The notes under the pieces are model-generated. The model was not told the DNA's origin. It did not search any database and saw only the letters and a program-made list of their open reading frames with translations. 64,000 nt of DNA from JANXAZ01 sp037446605 (GTDB taxonomy: Bacteria; Pseudomonadota; Alphaproteobacteria; Geminicoccales; Geminicoccaceae). The position numbers and the translations under genes are program-made. The first letter of the stretch is position 1. Each line of letters opens with the position of its first letter. Shown here piece after piece: positions 44,138 to 52,715 of this stretch. The stretch spans positions 1 through 64,000 of the forward strand of contig JBBIIE010000005.1 in the NCBI GenBank assembly GCA_037446605.1, given 5' to 3'.

Positions 44138-44845
44138 TCAGGCGGCAGCCGGGATCGACGTGACCGCAACGGTGCCGTCGGCCGTGGTTTCCGGCTTCCG
44201 CAGGACGAACTTCACGCCTCGGAGCCGGGGCTCCAGGCCGTGCCGGCGTGCGAAGGCGGCACAGGCCCGCGCGACGCCGGGGAAGACGGCGATGCAGTCA
44301 TCGCCGATCAGGAGACCGCCCGGCCGCAACAACGGCCAATAGGCTTCCAGATCGGCGAGCACGTCCTGCTCCTCGTGCGAGGCGTCGAGATAGACGAGAT
44401 CGGCGGAAATGCCGCGCTGTCGAAGGAAGCGCGCCGCGGTCGTCGAGGTCTGGGGCAGTGGGGTGAGGTAGTCCTGGAGACCGCGGGCGCGGACGTTCGC
44501 CATGAACTGCTCGTAGATCGTCGGGCGGCCGCGGCGCATCCCGAGCAACGGGCGGAACCCGTCGTCCAGGAGGTGCTCCAGACTGCCGAGCCAGGTATCG
44601 ATGCAGAGGATGGCCGCATCCAGGCCGAGCCCTCGGCACGCTTCCGCCATGAAGACGGCCGACTGTCCCTTCCAGGTCCCCACCTCGATCACGAGCCGCG
44701 GCCGGACGGTCTCGATCGCGCCGCGCAACAGCGGATCCGTGCCGGCCCAGCCCTGCAGATCCTCGCGCAGGAGCTCGAGCGGCGGCTCGGCGAACGGATC
44801 GCCCAGGCCCAGGGCCGCGCGCAGCCTCTCGGTCGCTCGGGTCAT
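44138..44845 (-). CDS. Class I SAM-dependent methyltransferase, CmcI/surface-glycan type
   Basis: This 235-residue protein has the SAM motif LVIEVGTWKGQSAVFMAEAC, the acidic motif II ILCIDTWLG and VYLDASHEEQDVLADLEAYW, then GGLLIGDDCIAVFPG. This pattern fits the Methyltransf_24/cephalosporin-hydroxylase-like group, often found in surface polysaccharide or antibiotic loci. ATG 44845 has a suitable GAGAGGG upstream; GTG 44851 is possible. Neighbours give little help: a helicase downstream and a divergent dehydrogenase upstream. Substrate unknown. Confidence 0.75.
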   Translation of the reverse strand: MTRATERLRAALGLGDPFAEPPLELLREDLQGWAGTDPLLRGAIETVRPRLVIEVGTWKGQSAVFMAEACRGLGLDAAILCIDTWLGSLEHLLDDGFRPLLGMRRGRPTIYEQFMANVRARGLQDYLTPLPQTSTTAARFLRQRGISADLVYLDASHEEQDVLADLEAYWPLLRPGGLLIGDDCIAVFPGVARACAAFARRHGLEPRLRGVKFVLRKPETTADGTVAVTSIPAAA

Positions 44846-44978
44846 CGTCACGCCCTCTCCCGGTCGCGTTCCGTTCCGCGGCCCCCGGGCCGCCTCCTCC
44901 CTCTAGCAGCCGACGGTTAACGAGCGGTTGATCGCTCGCGCGCGGCGACGGGGCAGGGGCGTGGCGCGAAGGGTCGCC

Positions 44979-45007
44979 TTGACAGTGCGGTGGCCGGCCC
45001 GAAACCT
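44979..45007 (+). promoter_or_regulatory. Putative promoter of the short-chain dehydrogenase gene
   Basis: A consensus TTGACA (44979-44984) is followed after 17 bp by a weak AAACCT (45002-45007), 27 bp before the ATG. A CGAGCG-GTTGAT-CGCTCG dyad (44921-44938) lies upstream in the same divergent gap and may bind a regulator. Confidence 0.35.
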
Positions 45008-45033
45008 CGCCTCGGTACCGTCGGAGCCGGTTC

Positions 45034-45768
45034 ATGTCCTACGAAGGTCGCCTGTTCGTCGTCACCGGTGCGGCCGGTGGCATCGGCCGCGAGACCGTCC
45101 GGCTGCTGCTCGGCAAGGGCGCCCGCTGCCTGCTCGTCGACCGCGACGCCCGGGCGCTCGCGGCGCTCGAGGTCGAGCTCGACGCCAGCCGACGGACCAC
45201 GGCCGTGGTCTCCGACCTCACCTCGCCGGCCGCCTGCGAGCAGGCGCTCGATGCCGTCGACGGGCCGGTCTACGCGCTCGTCCACCTGGCCGGGCTGTTC
45301 GAGCCGGAGGACTTCGCGGGCGACGCGCGCGCGGTCTTCGACCGCGTCCAGGCGGCCAACCTCACCAACGCCTTCGACATGTGCGTGGCGGTCAGCCGGC
45401 GGCTCGACGACGAGGCGGTCTGCCGGATCGTGCTGGTGAGCTCGCTCGCCTTCCGGCGCGGCTCGTTCGACCATGTGAGCTACAGTGCCGCCAAGGGCGG
45501 GATCGTGGGCCTGGTGCGCGCGCTCGCCCGCAAGCTCGCCCCGCACGTGCTCGTCAACGGGCTGGCGCCCGGCCACATCGAGACCGGCATGCCGGCGCAC
45601 ATCTGGGCCGACCGGACGCGCGGCGAGCGCATGCTCTCGGAGATCCCGCTCAGGCGGCGCGGCCATCCGCGCGAGGTGGCGAGCGTGATCGACTTCCTGT
45701 GCGGCGACGGGTCGACCTACATCACGGGCCAGGTGCTCAACGTCGACGGTGGCGTCGTCAACGGCTGA
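45034..45768 (+). CDS. Short-chain dehydrogenase/reductase
   Basis: This 244-residue classical SDR has the NAD(P) motif VVTGAAGGIGRETVRLLLGK. Asp in LLVDRDARAL suggests NAD preference, SSLAF supplies the catalytic Ser, and YSAAK (Tyr150, Lys154) is the active site. The end YITGQVLNVDGGVVNG is typical. It oxidises an alcohol or sugar. It lies 74 bp before a sugar ABC importer, which suggests it acts on the imported polyol or sugar. Confidence 0.9.
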   Translation: MSYEGRLFVVTGAAGGIGRETVRLLLGKGARCLLVDRDARALAALEVELDASRRTTAVVSDLTSPAACEQALDAVDGPVYALVHLAGLFEPEDFAGDARAVFDRVQAANLTNAFDMCVAVSRRLDDEAVCRIVLVSSLAFRRGSFDHVSYSAAKGGIVGLVRALARKLAPHVLVNGLAPGHIETGMPAHIWADRTRGERMLSEIPLRRRGHPREVASVIDFLCGDGSTYITGQVLNVDGGVVNG

Positions 45769-45787
45769 GCCGGCCGCCGTCGGGCGC

Positions 45788-45816
45788 TTGCCAAGGGGCG
45801 CGCGCGGCCGCATAGC
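45788..45816 (+). promoter_or_regulatory. Putative promoter of the sugar ABC importer
   Basis: TTGCCA (45788-45793) and CATAGC (45811-45816) are 17 bp apart, 26 bp before the binding-protein ATG, which has GGGAGG upstream. Confidence 0.45.
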
Positions 45817-45842
45817 TGGTCTGCCCAAAGCAGGGAGGCTCC

Positions 45843-46772
45843 ATGCCCAAGTTCACGCTCGCGGCGGCCGCGCTGGCCGCTGCCCTGGGTGTCGCGGCGG
45901 CCCAGGCCCAGGACATCCGCATCGTCGTGGTCAGCCACGGCCAGGCCTCCGACCCGTTCTGGTCGGTCGTCAAGAACGGGGTCGACGCGGCCCAGAAGGA
46001 CTATGCGGTCAGGGTCGAGTACCGCGCCCCCGACACCTTCGACATGGTCAAGATGGGCCAGCTCATCGACGCCGCGGTGGCGAGCGCGCCGCAGGGCCTC
46101 GTCGTGTCGATCCCGGATGCCACGGCGCTCGGCCCGTCGATCCAGAACGCGGTCAAGTCGGGGATCCCGGTCGTCTCGATGAACTCGGGCTCGGACGTCT
46201 ACGAGAAGCTGGGTGTGCGCGCCCATGTCGGGCAGACCGAGTTCGAGGCCGGCCTCGGCGGCGGCAAGCGGATGGCCGCGCTCGGCGTCAAGAAGGCCAT
46301 CTGCGTCAACCAGGAGGTCGGCAACGTCGCGCTCGACCTGCGCTGCGACGGCTTCAAGAAGGGCCTCGGCGGCCAGGTCGAGGTGGTCGCGGTCAAGATG
46401 GACCCGACCGAGATCAAGGCCGCGGTCAAGGCCCAGCTCGCCCGCACCCCCGACCTGCAGGGCGTGCTCACGCTCGGTCCCTCGGCCGCCGAGCCGGCGC
46501 TCGCGGCGCTCGAGGAGGCGGGGCTGATCGGCAAGATCCAGCTCGGCACCTTCGACCTCTCGCCCACCGTTCTGGCCGCCGTGCGCGACGGCAAGATGGC
46601 CTTCGCCATCGACCAGCAGCAGTACCTCCAGGGCTACCTCTCGGTCGCCATGCTGGCGCTCAATGCCCGCTACGGCCTGCTGCCGGCCGGGGTGGTGATG
46701 ACCGGCCCGGGCTTCGTCGAGAAGGCCAACGCCGCCCAGGTGATCGACCTCTCGAAGAAGGGGATCCGCTGA
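45843..46772 (+). CDS. Periplasmic sugar-binding protein of a Frc/Rbs-type ABC importer
   Basis: This 309-residue protein begins with a Sec signal peptide (MPKFTLAAAALAAALGVAAA). Its mature part is a LacI-like periplasmic-binding fold: IRIVVVSHGQASDPFWSVVK, then QGLVVSIPDATALGPSIQNA, and QQYLQGYLSVAMLALNARYG at the C-terminal lobe. The family binds pentoses, hexoses or polyols. A 12-bp hairpin follows the stop, as is common after binding-protein genes that need higher expression than their membrane partners. Confidence 0.92.
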   Translation: MPKFTLAAAALAAALGVAAAQAQDIRIVVVSHGQASDPFWSVVKNGVDAAQKDYAVRVEYRAPDTFDMVKMGQLIDAAVASAPQGLVVSIPDATALGPSIQNAVKSGIPVVSMNSGSDVYEKLGVRAHVGQTEFEAGLGGGKRMAALGVKKAICVNQEVGNVALDLRCDGFKKGLGGQVEVVAVKMDPTEIKAAVKAQLARTPDLQGVLTLGPSAAEPALAALEEAGLIGKIQLGTFDLSPTVLAAVRDGKMAFAIDQQQYLQGYLSVAMLALNARYGLLPAGVVMTGPGFVEKANAAQVIDLSKKGIR

Positions 46773-46778
46773 GCGACC

Positions 46779-46808
46779 CGACCGGGCCGGCCGGGGCCGG
46801 CCCGGTCG
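46779..46808 (+). terminator. Strong 12-bp stem-loop after the sugar-binding protein gene
   Basis: CGACCGGGCCGG (46779-46790) pairs perfectly with CCGGCCCGGTCG (46797-46808) around CCGGGG. It begins seven bases after the stop and has no T-run, so it probably stabilises the upstream mRNA or partly attenuates transcription into the permease gene. Confidence 0.65.
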
Positions 46809-46829
46809 CGCTGCGACGGGGAGGGGAGG

Positions 46830-47936
46830 ATGGCTGCGATCGGCGTCGCGCCGGGAGACGAGCGGGTGCGGCGCGTGCCGCTGGCGCGGCGGCTGATGGG
46901 CCGGCCCGAGCTCGGCGCCGTGGCCGGCTGCATCCTGGTCTTCCTGTTCTTCGCGGTGGTCGCCCGCGGCACCGGCATGTTCTCGGCGCTGGGCGTGGTC
47001 ACCTTCCTCGAGGTGTCGGCGCAGCTCGGCATCGTCGCCGTGGCCGCGGCGCTGCTCATGATCGGCGGCGAGTTCGACCTCTCGGTCGGCTCGATGATCG
47101 GCTTCGCCGGCGTCCTGATCGCGGTGCCGGCGGCGACCTGGGGCTGGCCGCTCTGGCTGTGCATCTGCCTGGCCTTCGCGGCCGCCGTCGCGGTCGGCTG
47201 GCTGAACGGCCTCGTCGTCACGCGTACGGGCCTGCCCTCCTTCATCGTCACCCTCGCGGGCCTGTTCATCCTGCGCGGCCTGACGATCGGCCTCACCAGG
47301 CTGGTCACCGGCCGCACGCAGGTCGGCGGCCTGCGCGATCTGGTGGCCGAGGACCCGCTCGCCTGGCTGTTCGCCGGCCGGGTCGGCACCGGACTGTTCC
47401 AGTGGCTGGCCGATGCCGGGTGGATCCTCAAGCGGCCGGACGGCCTGCCGCAGGTGCAGGGTCTGCCGATGTCGATCGTGTGGTGGCTGGTGCTCTCCGC
47501 CGTCGCCACCTGGATCCTCCTGCGCACGCGGACCGGCAACTGGATCTTCGCCGCCGGCGGCGACGCCAACGCCGCGCGCAACGTCGGCGTGCCGGTTCGC
47601 CAGGTGAAGATCGGCCTCTTCGTCACGACCGCGGTCTGCGCCACGATCTTCGCCTGCGTGCAGACCCTCTCGGTCGGCTCGGCCGACGTGCTGCGCGGCG
47701 AGCTCAAGGAGTTCGAGGCGATCATCGCCTCGGTGATCGGCGGCTGCCTGTTGACCGGCGGCTACGGCTCGGCGATCGGCGCCAGCTTCGGGGCGCTGAT
47801 CTTCGGCACGGTGCAGCAGGGGATCTTCTACACCGGCGTCAACACCGACTGGTTCAAGGTGTTCCTGGGCGCCATGCTGCTCGTGGCGGTGCTCTTCAAC
47901 ACCTATGTCCGGCGCAAGGCGACGGAGGGTCGCTGA
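46830..47936 (+). CDS. Sugar ABC transporter permease, RbsC/FrcC family
   Basis: This 368-residue membrane protein has about nine to ten helices. BPD_transp_2 blocks include LLMIGGEFDLSVGSMIGFAG, then NGLVVTRTGLPSFIVTLAGL and GGDANAARNVGVPVRQVKIG. GGGGAGGGGAGG precedes the ATG at 46830. Its stop abuts the start of the ATPase gene without a gap. It forms the inner-membrane channel of the importer, probably as a homodimer. Confidence 0.93.
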   Translation: MAAIGVAPGDERVRRVPLARRLMGRPELGAVAGCILVFLFFAVVARGTGMFSALGVVTFLEVSAQLGIVAVAAALLMIGGEFDLSVGSMIGFAGVLIAVPAATWGWPLWLCICLAFAAAVAVGWLNGLVVTRTGLPSFIVTLAGLFILRGLTIGLTRLVTGRTQVGGLRDLVAEDPLAWLFAGRVGTGLFQWLADAGWILKRPDGLPQVQGLPMSIVWWLVLSAVATWILLRTRTGNWIFAAGGDANAARNVGVPVRQVKIGLFVTTAVCATIFACVQTLSVGSADVLRGELKEFEAIIASVIGGCLLTGGYGSAIGASFGALIFGTVQQGIFYTGVNTDWFKVFLGAMLLVAVLFNTYVRRKATEGR

Positions 47937-48857
47937 ATGGCGACGGCACTGATCGACGTCCAGGGGATCACCAAGACCTTCGGGTCGGTGATCGCGCTCT
48001 CCGGCGTGTCGATGACCGTCCAGGCGGGCGAGGTGCACTGCCTGTTGGGCGACAACGGCGCCGGCAAGTCTACCCTCATCAAGACCCTCTCGGGCGTGCA
48101 CCAGCCGACCGAGGGTCGGATCCTGGTCGAGGGGCGGCCGGTGCTGTTCAGGAGCCCGCGCGACGCGCTCGATCACGGCATCGCCACGGTCTACCAGGAC
48201 CTGGCGATGATCCCCTTGATGTCGATCGCCCGCAACTTCTTCATGGGCCGCGAGATCACCACCGGGATCGGCCCCTTCCGCCGGTTCGACGTCGGCCGCG
48301 CCAACGCCGTGGCGCGCGAGGAGATGGCCAAGATCGGGATCGACGTGCGCGACCCGACCCAGGCCGTGGGCACCCTCTCGGGCGGCGAGCGGCAGTGCGT
48401 GGCGATCGCCCGGGCGGTCTATTTCGGCGCCAAGGTGCTGATCCTCGACGAGCCGACCTCGGCGCTCGGCGTCAAGCAGGCATCCATGGTGCTGCGCTAC
48501 GTCGCCCAGGCGCGCGCCCGCAACCTCGGGGTGATCTTCATCACCCACAACGTCCACCACGCCTGGGCGGTCGGCGACCGCTTCACGGTCCTCAACCGCG
48601 GCCGGACGCTGGGCACCTACGCCAAGGGCGAGATCGAGCGCGAGACGCTCCTCAACATGATGGCCGGCGGCAAGGAGCTCGAGTCGTTGTCCGCCGAGCT
48701 CGACGAGTTCGCGCGCGCCGATGCGGCCCGGGCGAGCGGGCGCGGCTCGCCGCTCGAGGCCGGTGCCGCCGCGGAGCGGGCGATGGCCTCGGCCCTGCGC
48801 GAGGAGATCGCCCAGGACCAGCGCCACGCCGGCGAGGCGCGCCGCCCGCCGGCCTGA
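47937..48857 (+). CDS. Sugar ABC transporter ATPase, FrcA-like single domain
   Basis: This 306-residue ATPase has Walker A LLGDNGAGKSTLIKTLSGVH, Q-loop YQDLAMIPLMS, signature LSGGERQCVAIARAV and Walker B VLILDEPTSALG. Unlike RbsA or XylG it has only one nucleotide-binding domain, as in FrcA of rhizobia. The last ~50 residues form a charged Ala/Glu/Arg tail of unknown role. It completes the importer with the two preceding genes. Confidence 0.93.
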   Translation: MATALIDVQGITKTFGSVIALSGVSMTVQAGEVHCLLGDNGAGKSTLIKTLSGVHQPTEGRILVEGRPVLFRSPRDALDHGIATVYQDLAMIPLMSIARNFFMGREITTGIGPFRRFDVGRANAVAREEMAKIGIDVRDPTQAVGTLSGGERQCVAIARAVYFGAKVLILDEPTSALGVKQASMVLRYVAQARARNLGVIFITHNVHHAWAVGDRFTVLNRGRTLGTYAKGEIERETLLNMMAGGKELESLSAELDEFARADAARASGRGSPLEAGAAAERAMASALREEIAQDQRHAGEARRPPA

Positions 48858-48884
48858 GCGGGAGCCCTCCCGGATCGGCAGGGG

Positions 48885-48950
48885 TGCGCGGCGGACGGCC
48901 CACGTCGCATGCCCAGACCCACCGAACCCGTCCGCCGCGCAGGAGCTTTT
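48885..48950. terminator. Long inverted repeat with T-run after the ABC operon
   Basis: TGCGCGGCGGACGG (48885-48898) and CCGTCCGCCGCGCA (48928-48941) are perfect 14-bp arms around 29 bases, followed by GGAGCTTTT. It starts 28 bases after the ATPase stop. A second palindrome, GGCCGCGCGGCC, lies at 48979-48990 next to the convergent gene. Probably a terminator, although the loop is unusually long. Confidence 0.6.
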
Positions 48951-48996
48951 CTACCTATGGATAGGCCTGTTGTCAAGCGGCCGCGCGGCCGACCGC

Positions 48997-49917
48997 TCAG
49001 GCCGCACCCGCCAGGGTCGGGCCGGCCGGCTGCCAGGTCCGCGCTCCACCGTCGAGCGGGCGGAGCTGGTTGAGCATCACCGGCCGGGCGTGCCGCACCT
49101 CGAGGAAGCTCAACGAGTCGGCCGCCGGCTTGTAGATCGTGAAGGTGTGCGCGATGGCGAGCGAGGCCGCGGTGTCGAGCCAGGTCACCCAGTGCCGGCC
49201 GAGGTCGAGGAAGGCGGGCGAGGCCGCGAGCCGCTCCATCTGCCCCGCATCCAGGAAGAAGCAGCCGGCGTGCGGGTGGCGGCAGGGTTCGAGCGTGAAG
49301 CGTCGGCCGAGCAGCTCGAGCCGCACCGTCGGGCCCGGCCGGAGTGGCGTGGGGCTCGCCTCGAGGTCCGGATAGAGCCGCTCGGCGCCGAGCAACCGCG
49401 CCGGGTCGCCGTCCGCCGGGCTGTCGTAGCGGCTCGGCTGCAGGAGCGGCGGCGGGTCGAGCGGGGTCGGGAAGGCGGTGTTGAAGAAGGCGAGCTTGCG
49501 GAAGAAGAGCGGATCCTCGACGACGATGTCGTCCTCCAGGTAGGCGTACCAGTCGTAGCGGCCGCGTTGGGATGCCAGCACGCGGTGCGCGGCGAAGCCG
49601 AGGAGCTCCGGGTCGCCGCTGGCGAGCTGGCGGTGGTAGAGCCCGGCGGGGCAGGGTAGTTCGTCGAGGAGGTGGGCGTCCTCCTGGATGCAGAGCACGA
49701 CGTCGAGGTGCATCCGCTCGGGGTTGACGGCCGGGGTCGCGGCGCCGAGCTGGTGGCGCGCCGCCAGGTGGTCGGCACCGAACAGCTCGTGCAGGCGCAG
49801 GATGGTCGTGGCGAGCACGCGCGCCCGCTCGCGCCGCGCCGCCGGACGCAGCGAGTCGTGCCGTGAATCGTCGCCGCGCGGGCGGAAATAGTGTGGGATG
49901 GCGACGAGCGCCCGCAT
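48997..49917 (-). CDS. Glycosyltransferase-like protein
   Basis: This 306-residue soluble protein begins MRALVAIPHYFRPRGDDSRH, a start typical of sugar-nucleotide transferases. It carries DWYAYLEDDIVVEDPLFFRK, whose EDD acids resemble a GT-A metal-binding motif. A central HPHAGCFFLDAGQMERLAAS and late HWVTWLDTAASLAIAHTF are conserved-looking. I infer a family of GT-A-like hypothetical proteins; no substrate can be named. It is convergent with the sugar importer and follows the DMFase-like pair by 91 bp. Confidence 0.6.
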   Translation of the reverse strand: MRALVAIPHYFRPRGDDSRHDSLRPAARRERARVLATTILRLHELFGADHLAARHQLGAATPAVNPERMHLDVVLCIQEDAHLLDELPCPAGLYHRQLASGDPELLGFAAHRVLASQRGRYDWYAYLEDDIVVEDPLFFRKLAFFNTAFPTPLDPPPLLQPSRYDSPADGDPARLLGAERLYPDLEASPTPLRPGPTVRLELLGRRFTLEPCRHPHAGCFFLDAGQMERLAASPAFLDLGRHWVTWLDTAASLAIAHTFTIYKPAADSLSFLEVRHARPVMLNQLRPLDGGARTWQPAGPTLAGAA

Positions 49918-50008
49918 GCGCGAGCCTCCTCCTGGCGGGCCGCGGCCGATCCGCGTCCCGGTGCGATCCTGCCAGGGAAGGGTTAACGAATCCTTGCCGT
50001 GCGCCGGC

Positions 50009-52255
50009 TCAGCCGGGCGGCAGCCGGAACGGGGCCGGGTCGGCGAAGCGCCGCAGCACGTTGGTCGTCAGCCGGCAGATGTTGTTGTCGAAGCCGTTCC
50101 AGGACAGCGAGCCGGCATAGGCGATCGAGCCGGTCGACCAGACCGCTCCTCCCTCGGGCGTCTCGAAGAAGGTGATGTCGGCGTGGATGTCGCGGTTGAT
50201 CGTGGCATCCGTCGAGCCGTGCGGGATCAGCACCTCCTCGGCGACGAGCTCGTAGGTGTTCGAGTGGTTCTCCGAGCGCGCCACGACGAGAGCGTGCGGC
50301 GGCGTGCCGAGCTTCGGGTCGACGGCGTCGATCTCGAGCCCGGCCGTGCCCCCCTGCAGGATGCCGAAATCGCCCAGGATCTCCTCCTCGATCCCCTCGA
50401 ACATCCAGGCCACCCGCGGATCGGAGGCGGCCGCGGTGCGCCGGTAGTAGGAGCAGGCGTCGAAGCCCTGGCTGATGAAGCCCACGCCCACGAGCCGCTG
50501 CGGTGCCCGGGCGTTGCGGCGCCACAGCCCGCCATATTCGCCCGTGAAGCTGTGATGCGCCTCGCCCGGCTCGGCGTCCCAGGCGCGCACCCCGCCCTCG
50601 GCACGGCGCACCTCGATCACCCCCGGTCGGGTCGGATGGTGCGCGATCCGCCAGTAGAAGCCGTTGCCGCCCATGTACATGAGCCGGCCGCCGCGGCGCA
50701 GATAGGCCTCGAAGGCGTCGAGCATCTCGGTCGAGTCGTATTCCGGGTGCGAGCCGGTGATCACGCAGCGGTAGGGGCGGAGGAGCTCCAGCCCCTCCTC
50801 GTGGAGCTGCTCCTCGGTGATGACGTCGTAGTCACCGCCCAGGTGTTCCAGCCAGTCGATGATGAAGAGATCGAGGTTGAAGTTCCAGTGTCGCCCGGTC
50901 GGGCGGAAGTTGATCACCGGCCGGTGCCGGCTCGAACAGGCGACACCGCTGCCATCGCCGTGCCGGTCGTAGGTCGAGAGCCCCATCTCGGGGTGCTCGA
51001 GCAGGAGCATGTCGGTACGGTCGAGGGTCAACAGGCGGCCCTGGTAGAGCTCGGTGGCGAGCGAGGCGAAACGGCCGCGGTTGTTGAGGTAGACGATGTA
51101 GGTGGCGGTCGAGGCGAGGAACGCCACGGGCGACCGCGCCGTGCCCCTGGGCGGGCAGACGAAGAAGGGCACCCAGAACTCGGCCTCGCCCGCGACCAGA
51201 TGCGCGGCGTAGACCCCCGAACGCAGGTCGGGCGGCACGCTGAAGGCGAAGTCCGGCTCCCATCGGGCATCGACCAGGTCGTCGTCGTGGAAGTGGATGG
51301 CGGCGTAGTGGCTCGGATCGCGGGTCCAGTCGAACACCGTGCCGTCCCAGCGGGCGCCCGGCACGGCCCGGGTCGGCAGGTTGACGGCCACCCCGTCGAG
51401 CCGGTTCGGGCCGCGGTCGCGGACCTCCTCGGAGGCGATGCCGATCGAGAGATCCCAGGCCGCGACCACCCGCTCGGCGAGCCCGGCGGGCCAGCTTCCG
51501 GCGAACAGCGCCGCCACCGCCTCGGGCGCCAGGGATCCCGCCGCCAGCCGCGGGCCGTCGAGCCGGCCGTTGAAGTGGTGGGCGGTGCGGATGCCGCCCC
51601 AGGATGAGGGCCCGTCCGCGGGCCCGGCCTGGGCCGCGGCCATCAGCAGCGGCCCCGGGCCCGGGCGCGGCCGGACGGCGGTGACGAGCTCGGCCTCGGC
51701 CGGCCGGTCGAGGTCGAAGCCGTGCCGCTCGAGCGGCTCCTGGCGAACCCAGAGCCGTCCCGTCGCGGCATCGAAGCCGGCGCTCGCGCGGTACCAGCGC
51801 CGCGCCCGCAGGGGCACGCCCGTGCTCGCCTCGACCACGCTCCGGCCGTCGCCGAAGCGCAGCTCGAGGCAGCCGGCCGCGTCGAGGAACAGGCCGAAGC
51901 CGGTCCGCCCGGCCTCGCACCAGGTCCCGAGCAGCGCCTGACGGCCCTTCTGCGGGGTGGTCGGCCAGACCTGCACGGCGAGCGTGAAGCTCGTGAGCGC
52001 GGCGATCGCCGGATGGCCCGGCACCGCCACGAACGAGCCGATCGGGATCGCCTGCCAGCGTGCCGGCCTCGTGCCGTTGCAGGCCGCCTCGACCGGCTCG
52101 GGCGCGAAGGCCGTGGCGAGCGGCCCGGCCGAGGGCTGGCGCAGGCGGACGATCCGCGCCGTGTAGCGCTCGGCGCCCCGGCAGGAGACCATGAAGCGGA
52201 CGGTGTCGCCCGGCCGCGCGCTCCAGCGGTCGCAATAGCCCATGAGGACGGTCAC
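50009..52255 (-). CDS. N,N-dimethylformamidase-like large (beta) subunit
   Basis: This 748-residue protein matches the large subunit of N,N-dimethylformamidase, an iron-dependent amide hydrolase. Residues ~60-240 form a concanavalin-like sandwich (GTWCEAGRTGFGLFLDAAGC). The catalytic part includes RHWNFNLDLFIIDWLEHLGG, CVITGSHPEYDSTEMLDAFE, YMGGNGFYWRIAHHPTRPG and FTGEYGGLWRRNARAPQRL. Characterised DMFase binds one iron through two Tyr and one Glu; the Tyr in HPEY, NGFYW and GEYGG and Glu in GEY are candidates, unassigned here. It starts at GTG 52255 and follows the small subunit by 28 bp. Confidence 0.82.
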   Translation of the reverse strand: MTVLMGYCDRWSARPGDTVRFMVSCRGAERYTARIVRLRQPSAGPLATAFAPEPVEAACNGTRPARWQAIPIGSFVAVPGHPAIAALTSFTLAVQVWPTTPQKGRQALLGTWCEAGRTGFGLFLDAAGCLELRFGDGRSVVEASTGVPLRARRWYRASAGFDAATGRLWVRQEPLERHGFDLDRPAEAELVTAVRPRPGPGPLLMAAAQAGPADGPSSWGGIRTAHHFNGRLDGPRLAAGSLAPEAVAALFAGSWPAGLAERVVAAWDLSIGIASEEVRDRGPNRLDGVAVNLPTRAVPGARWDGTVFDWTRDPSHYAAIHFHDDDLVDARWEPDFAFSVPPDLRSGVYAAHLVAGEAEFWVPFFVCPPRGTARSPVAFLASTATYIVYLNNRGRFASLATELYQGRLLTLDRTDMLLLEHPEMGLSTYDRHGDGSGVACSSRHRPVINFRPTGRHWNFNLDLFIIDWLEHLGGDYDVITEEQLHEEGLELLRPYRCVITGSHPEYDSTEMLDAFEAYLRRGGRLMYMGGNGFYWRIAHHPTRPGVIEVRRAEGGVRAWDAEPGEAHHSFTGEYGGLWRRNARAPQRLVGVGFISQGFDACSYYRRTAAASDPRVAWMFEGIEEEILGDFGILQGGTAGLEIDAVDPKLGTPPHALVVARSENHSNTYELVAEEVLIPHGSTDATINRDIHADITFFETPEGGAVWSTGSIAYAGSLSWNGFDNNICRLTTNVLRRFADPAPFRLPPG

Positions 52256-52283
52256 GGAGGCACTCCGACAGGGGCCTCGGGGC

Positions 52284-52589
52284 TCAGTCGATCGGCAGCT
52301 CCTCGCCGGCCAGCTCGCGCCAGCGCAGCTTGAAGACGTGCCACTCGGCCTCCGCGAGGTCGGTGAACACCCGGTTGGTCAGGGCCGGCGGCTTGCGCGC
52401 GCCGGGCTCGATCAGGGCGAGCGTCCAGCGCTCGTCGTCCCGGTCGATCACGAGGCAGTGGAACGGCCGGTCCGGGCTCGGCCGGCGCATCAGGTGCAGG
52501 AGGTACTGCAGGTCCGGACTGTGCTCGCCGTGCGGGCGCGCCTTGAACTCGCGGGCGAGGTCCAACCGGGTCTTGTCGAAGCCGTACAA
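52284..52589 (-). CDS. N,N-dimethylformamidase-like small (alpha) subunit
   Basis: This 101-residue protein resembles the 15-kDa DMFase subunit in its HSPDLQYLLHLMRRPSPDRP, then FHCLVIDRDDERWTLALIEP and TNRVFTDLAEAEWHVFKLRW blocks. It is shorter than known small subunits (~130 residues) at the N-terminus. Start is TTG 52589 with GGGGAGG seven bases upstream. It is encoded directly before the large subunit, as in known DMFase operons, which strengthens both calls. The pair may hydrolyse a related amide. Confidence 0.72.
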   Translation of the reverse strand: MYGFDKTRLDLAREFKARPHGEHSPDLQYLLHLMRRPSPDRPFHCLVIDRDDERWTLALIEPGARKPPALTNRVFTDLAEAEWHVFKLRWRELAGEELPID

Positions 52590-52622
52590 CGGCCACCTCC
52601 CCGAACGACCGTCTCGGCCCGG

Positions 52623-52651
52623 AGCATGCGGGCGCGGCGGCGAGCGGGCAA
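52623..52651 (-). promoter_or_regulatory. Putative promoter of the DMFase-like pair
   Basis: On the minus strand TTGCCC (52646-52651) and CATGCT (52623-52628) are 17 bp apart, about 34 bp before the TTG start. Confidence 0.4.
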
Positions 52652-52653
52652 GC

Positions 52654-52684
52654 GTCCGGCCGGGATGGCCGCCATGAGCCGGAC
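52654..52684 (-). terminator. Stem-loop downstream of secA
   Basis: GTCCGGC/GCCGGAC arms enclose ATGGC-C-GCCAT, giving a two-part stem at 52654-52684, 32 bases after the secA stop. No T-run follows, so it is a candidate terminator or mRNA end stabiliser. Confidence 0.4.
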
Positions 52685-52715
52685 GGGCGGCCCTAGGCGT
52701 CCGCTCGGGCCGGCC

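Noticed and set aside
45717..48827. 1036-codon minus-strand frame opposite the sugar ABC operon
   Set aside because: Plus-strand genes here have complete family motifs; the minus frame is low-complexity His/Asp/Arg/Gly.
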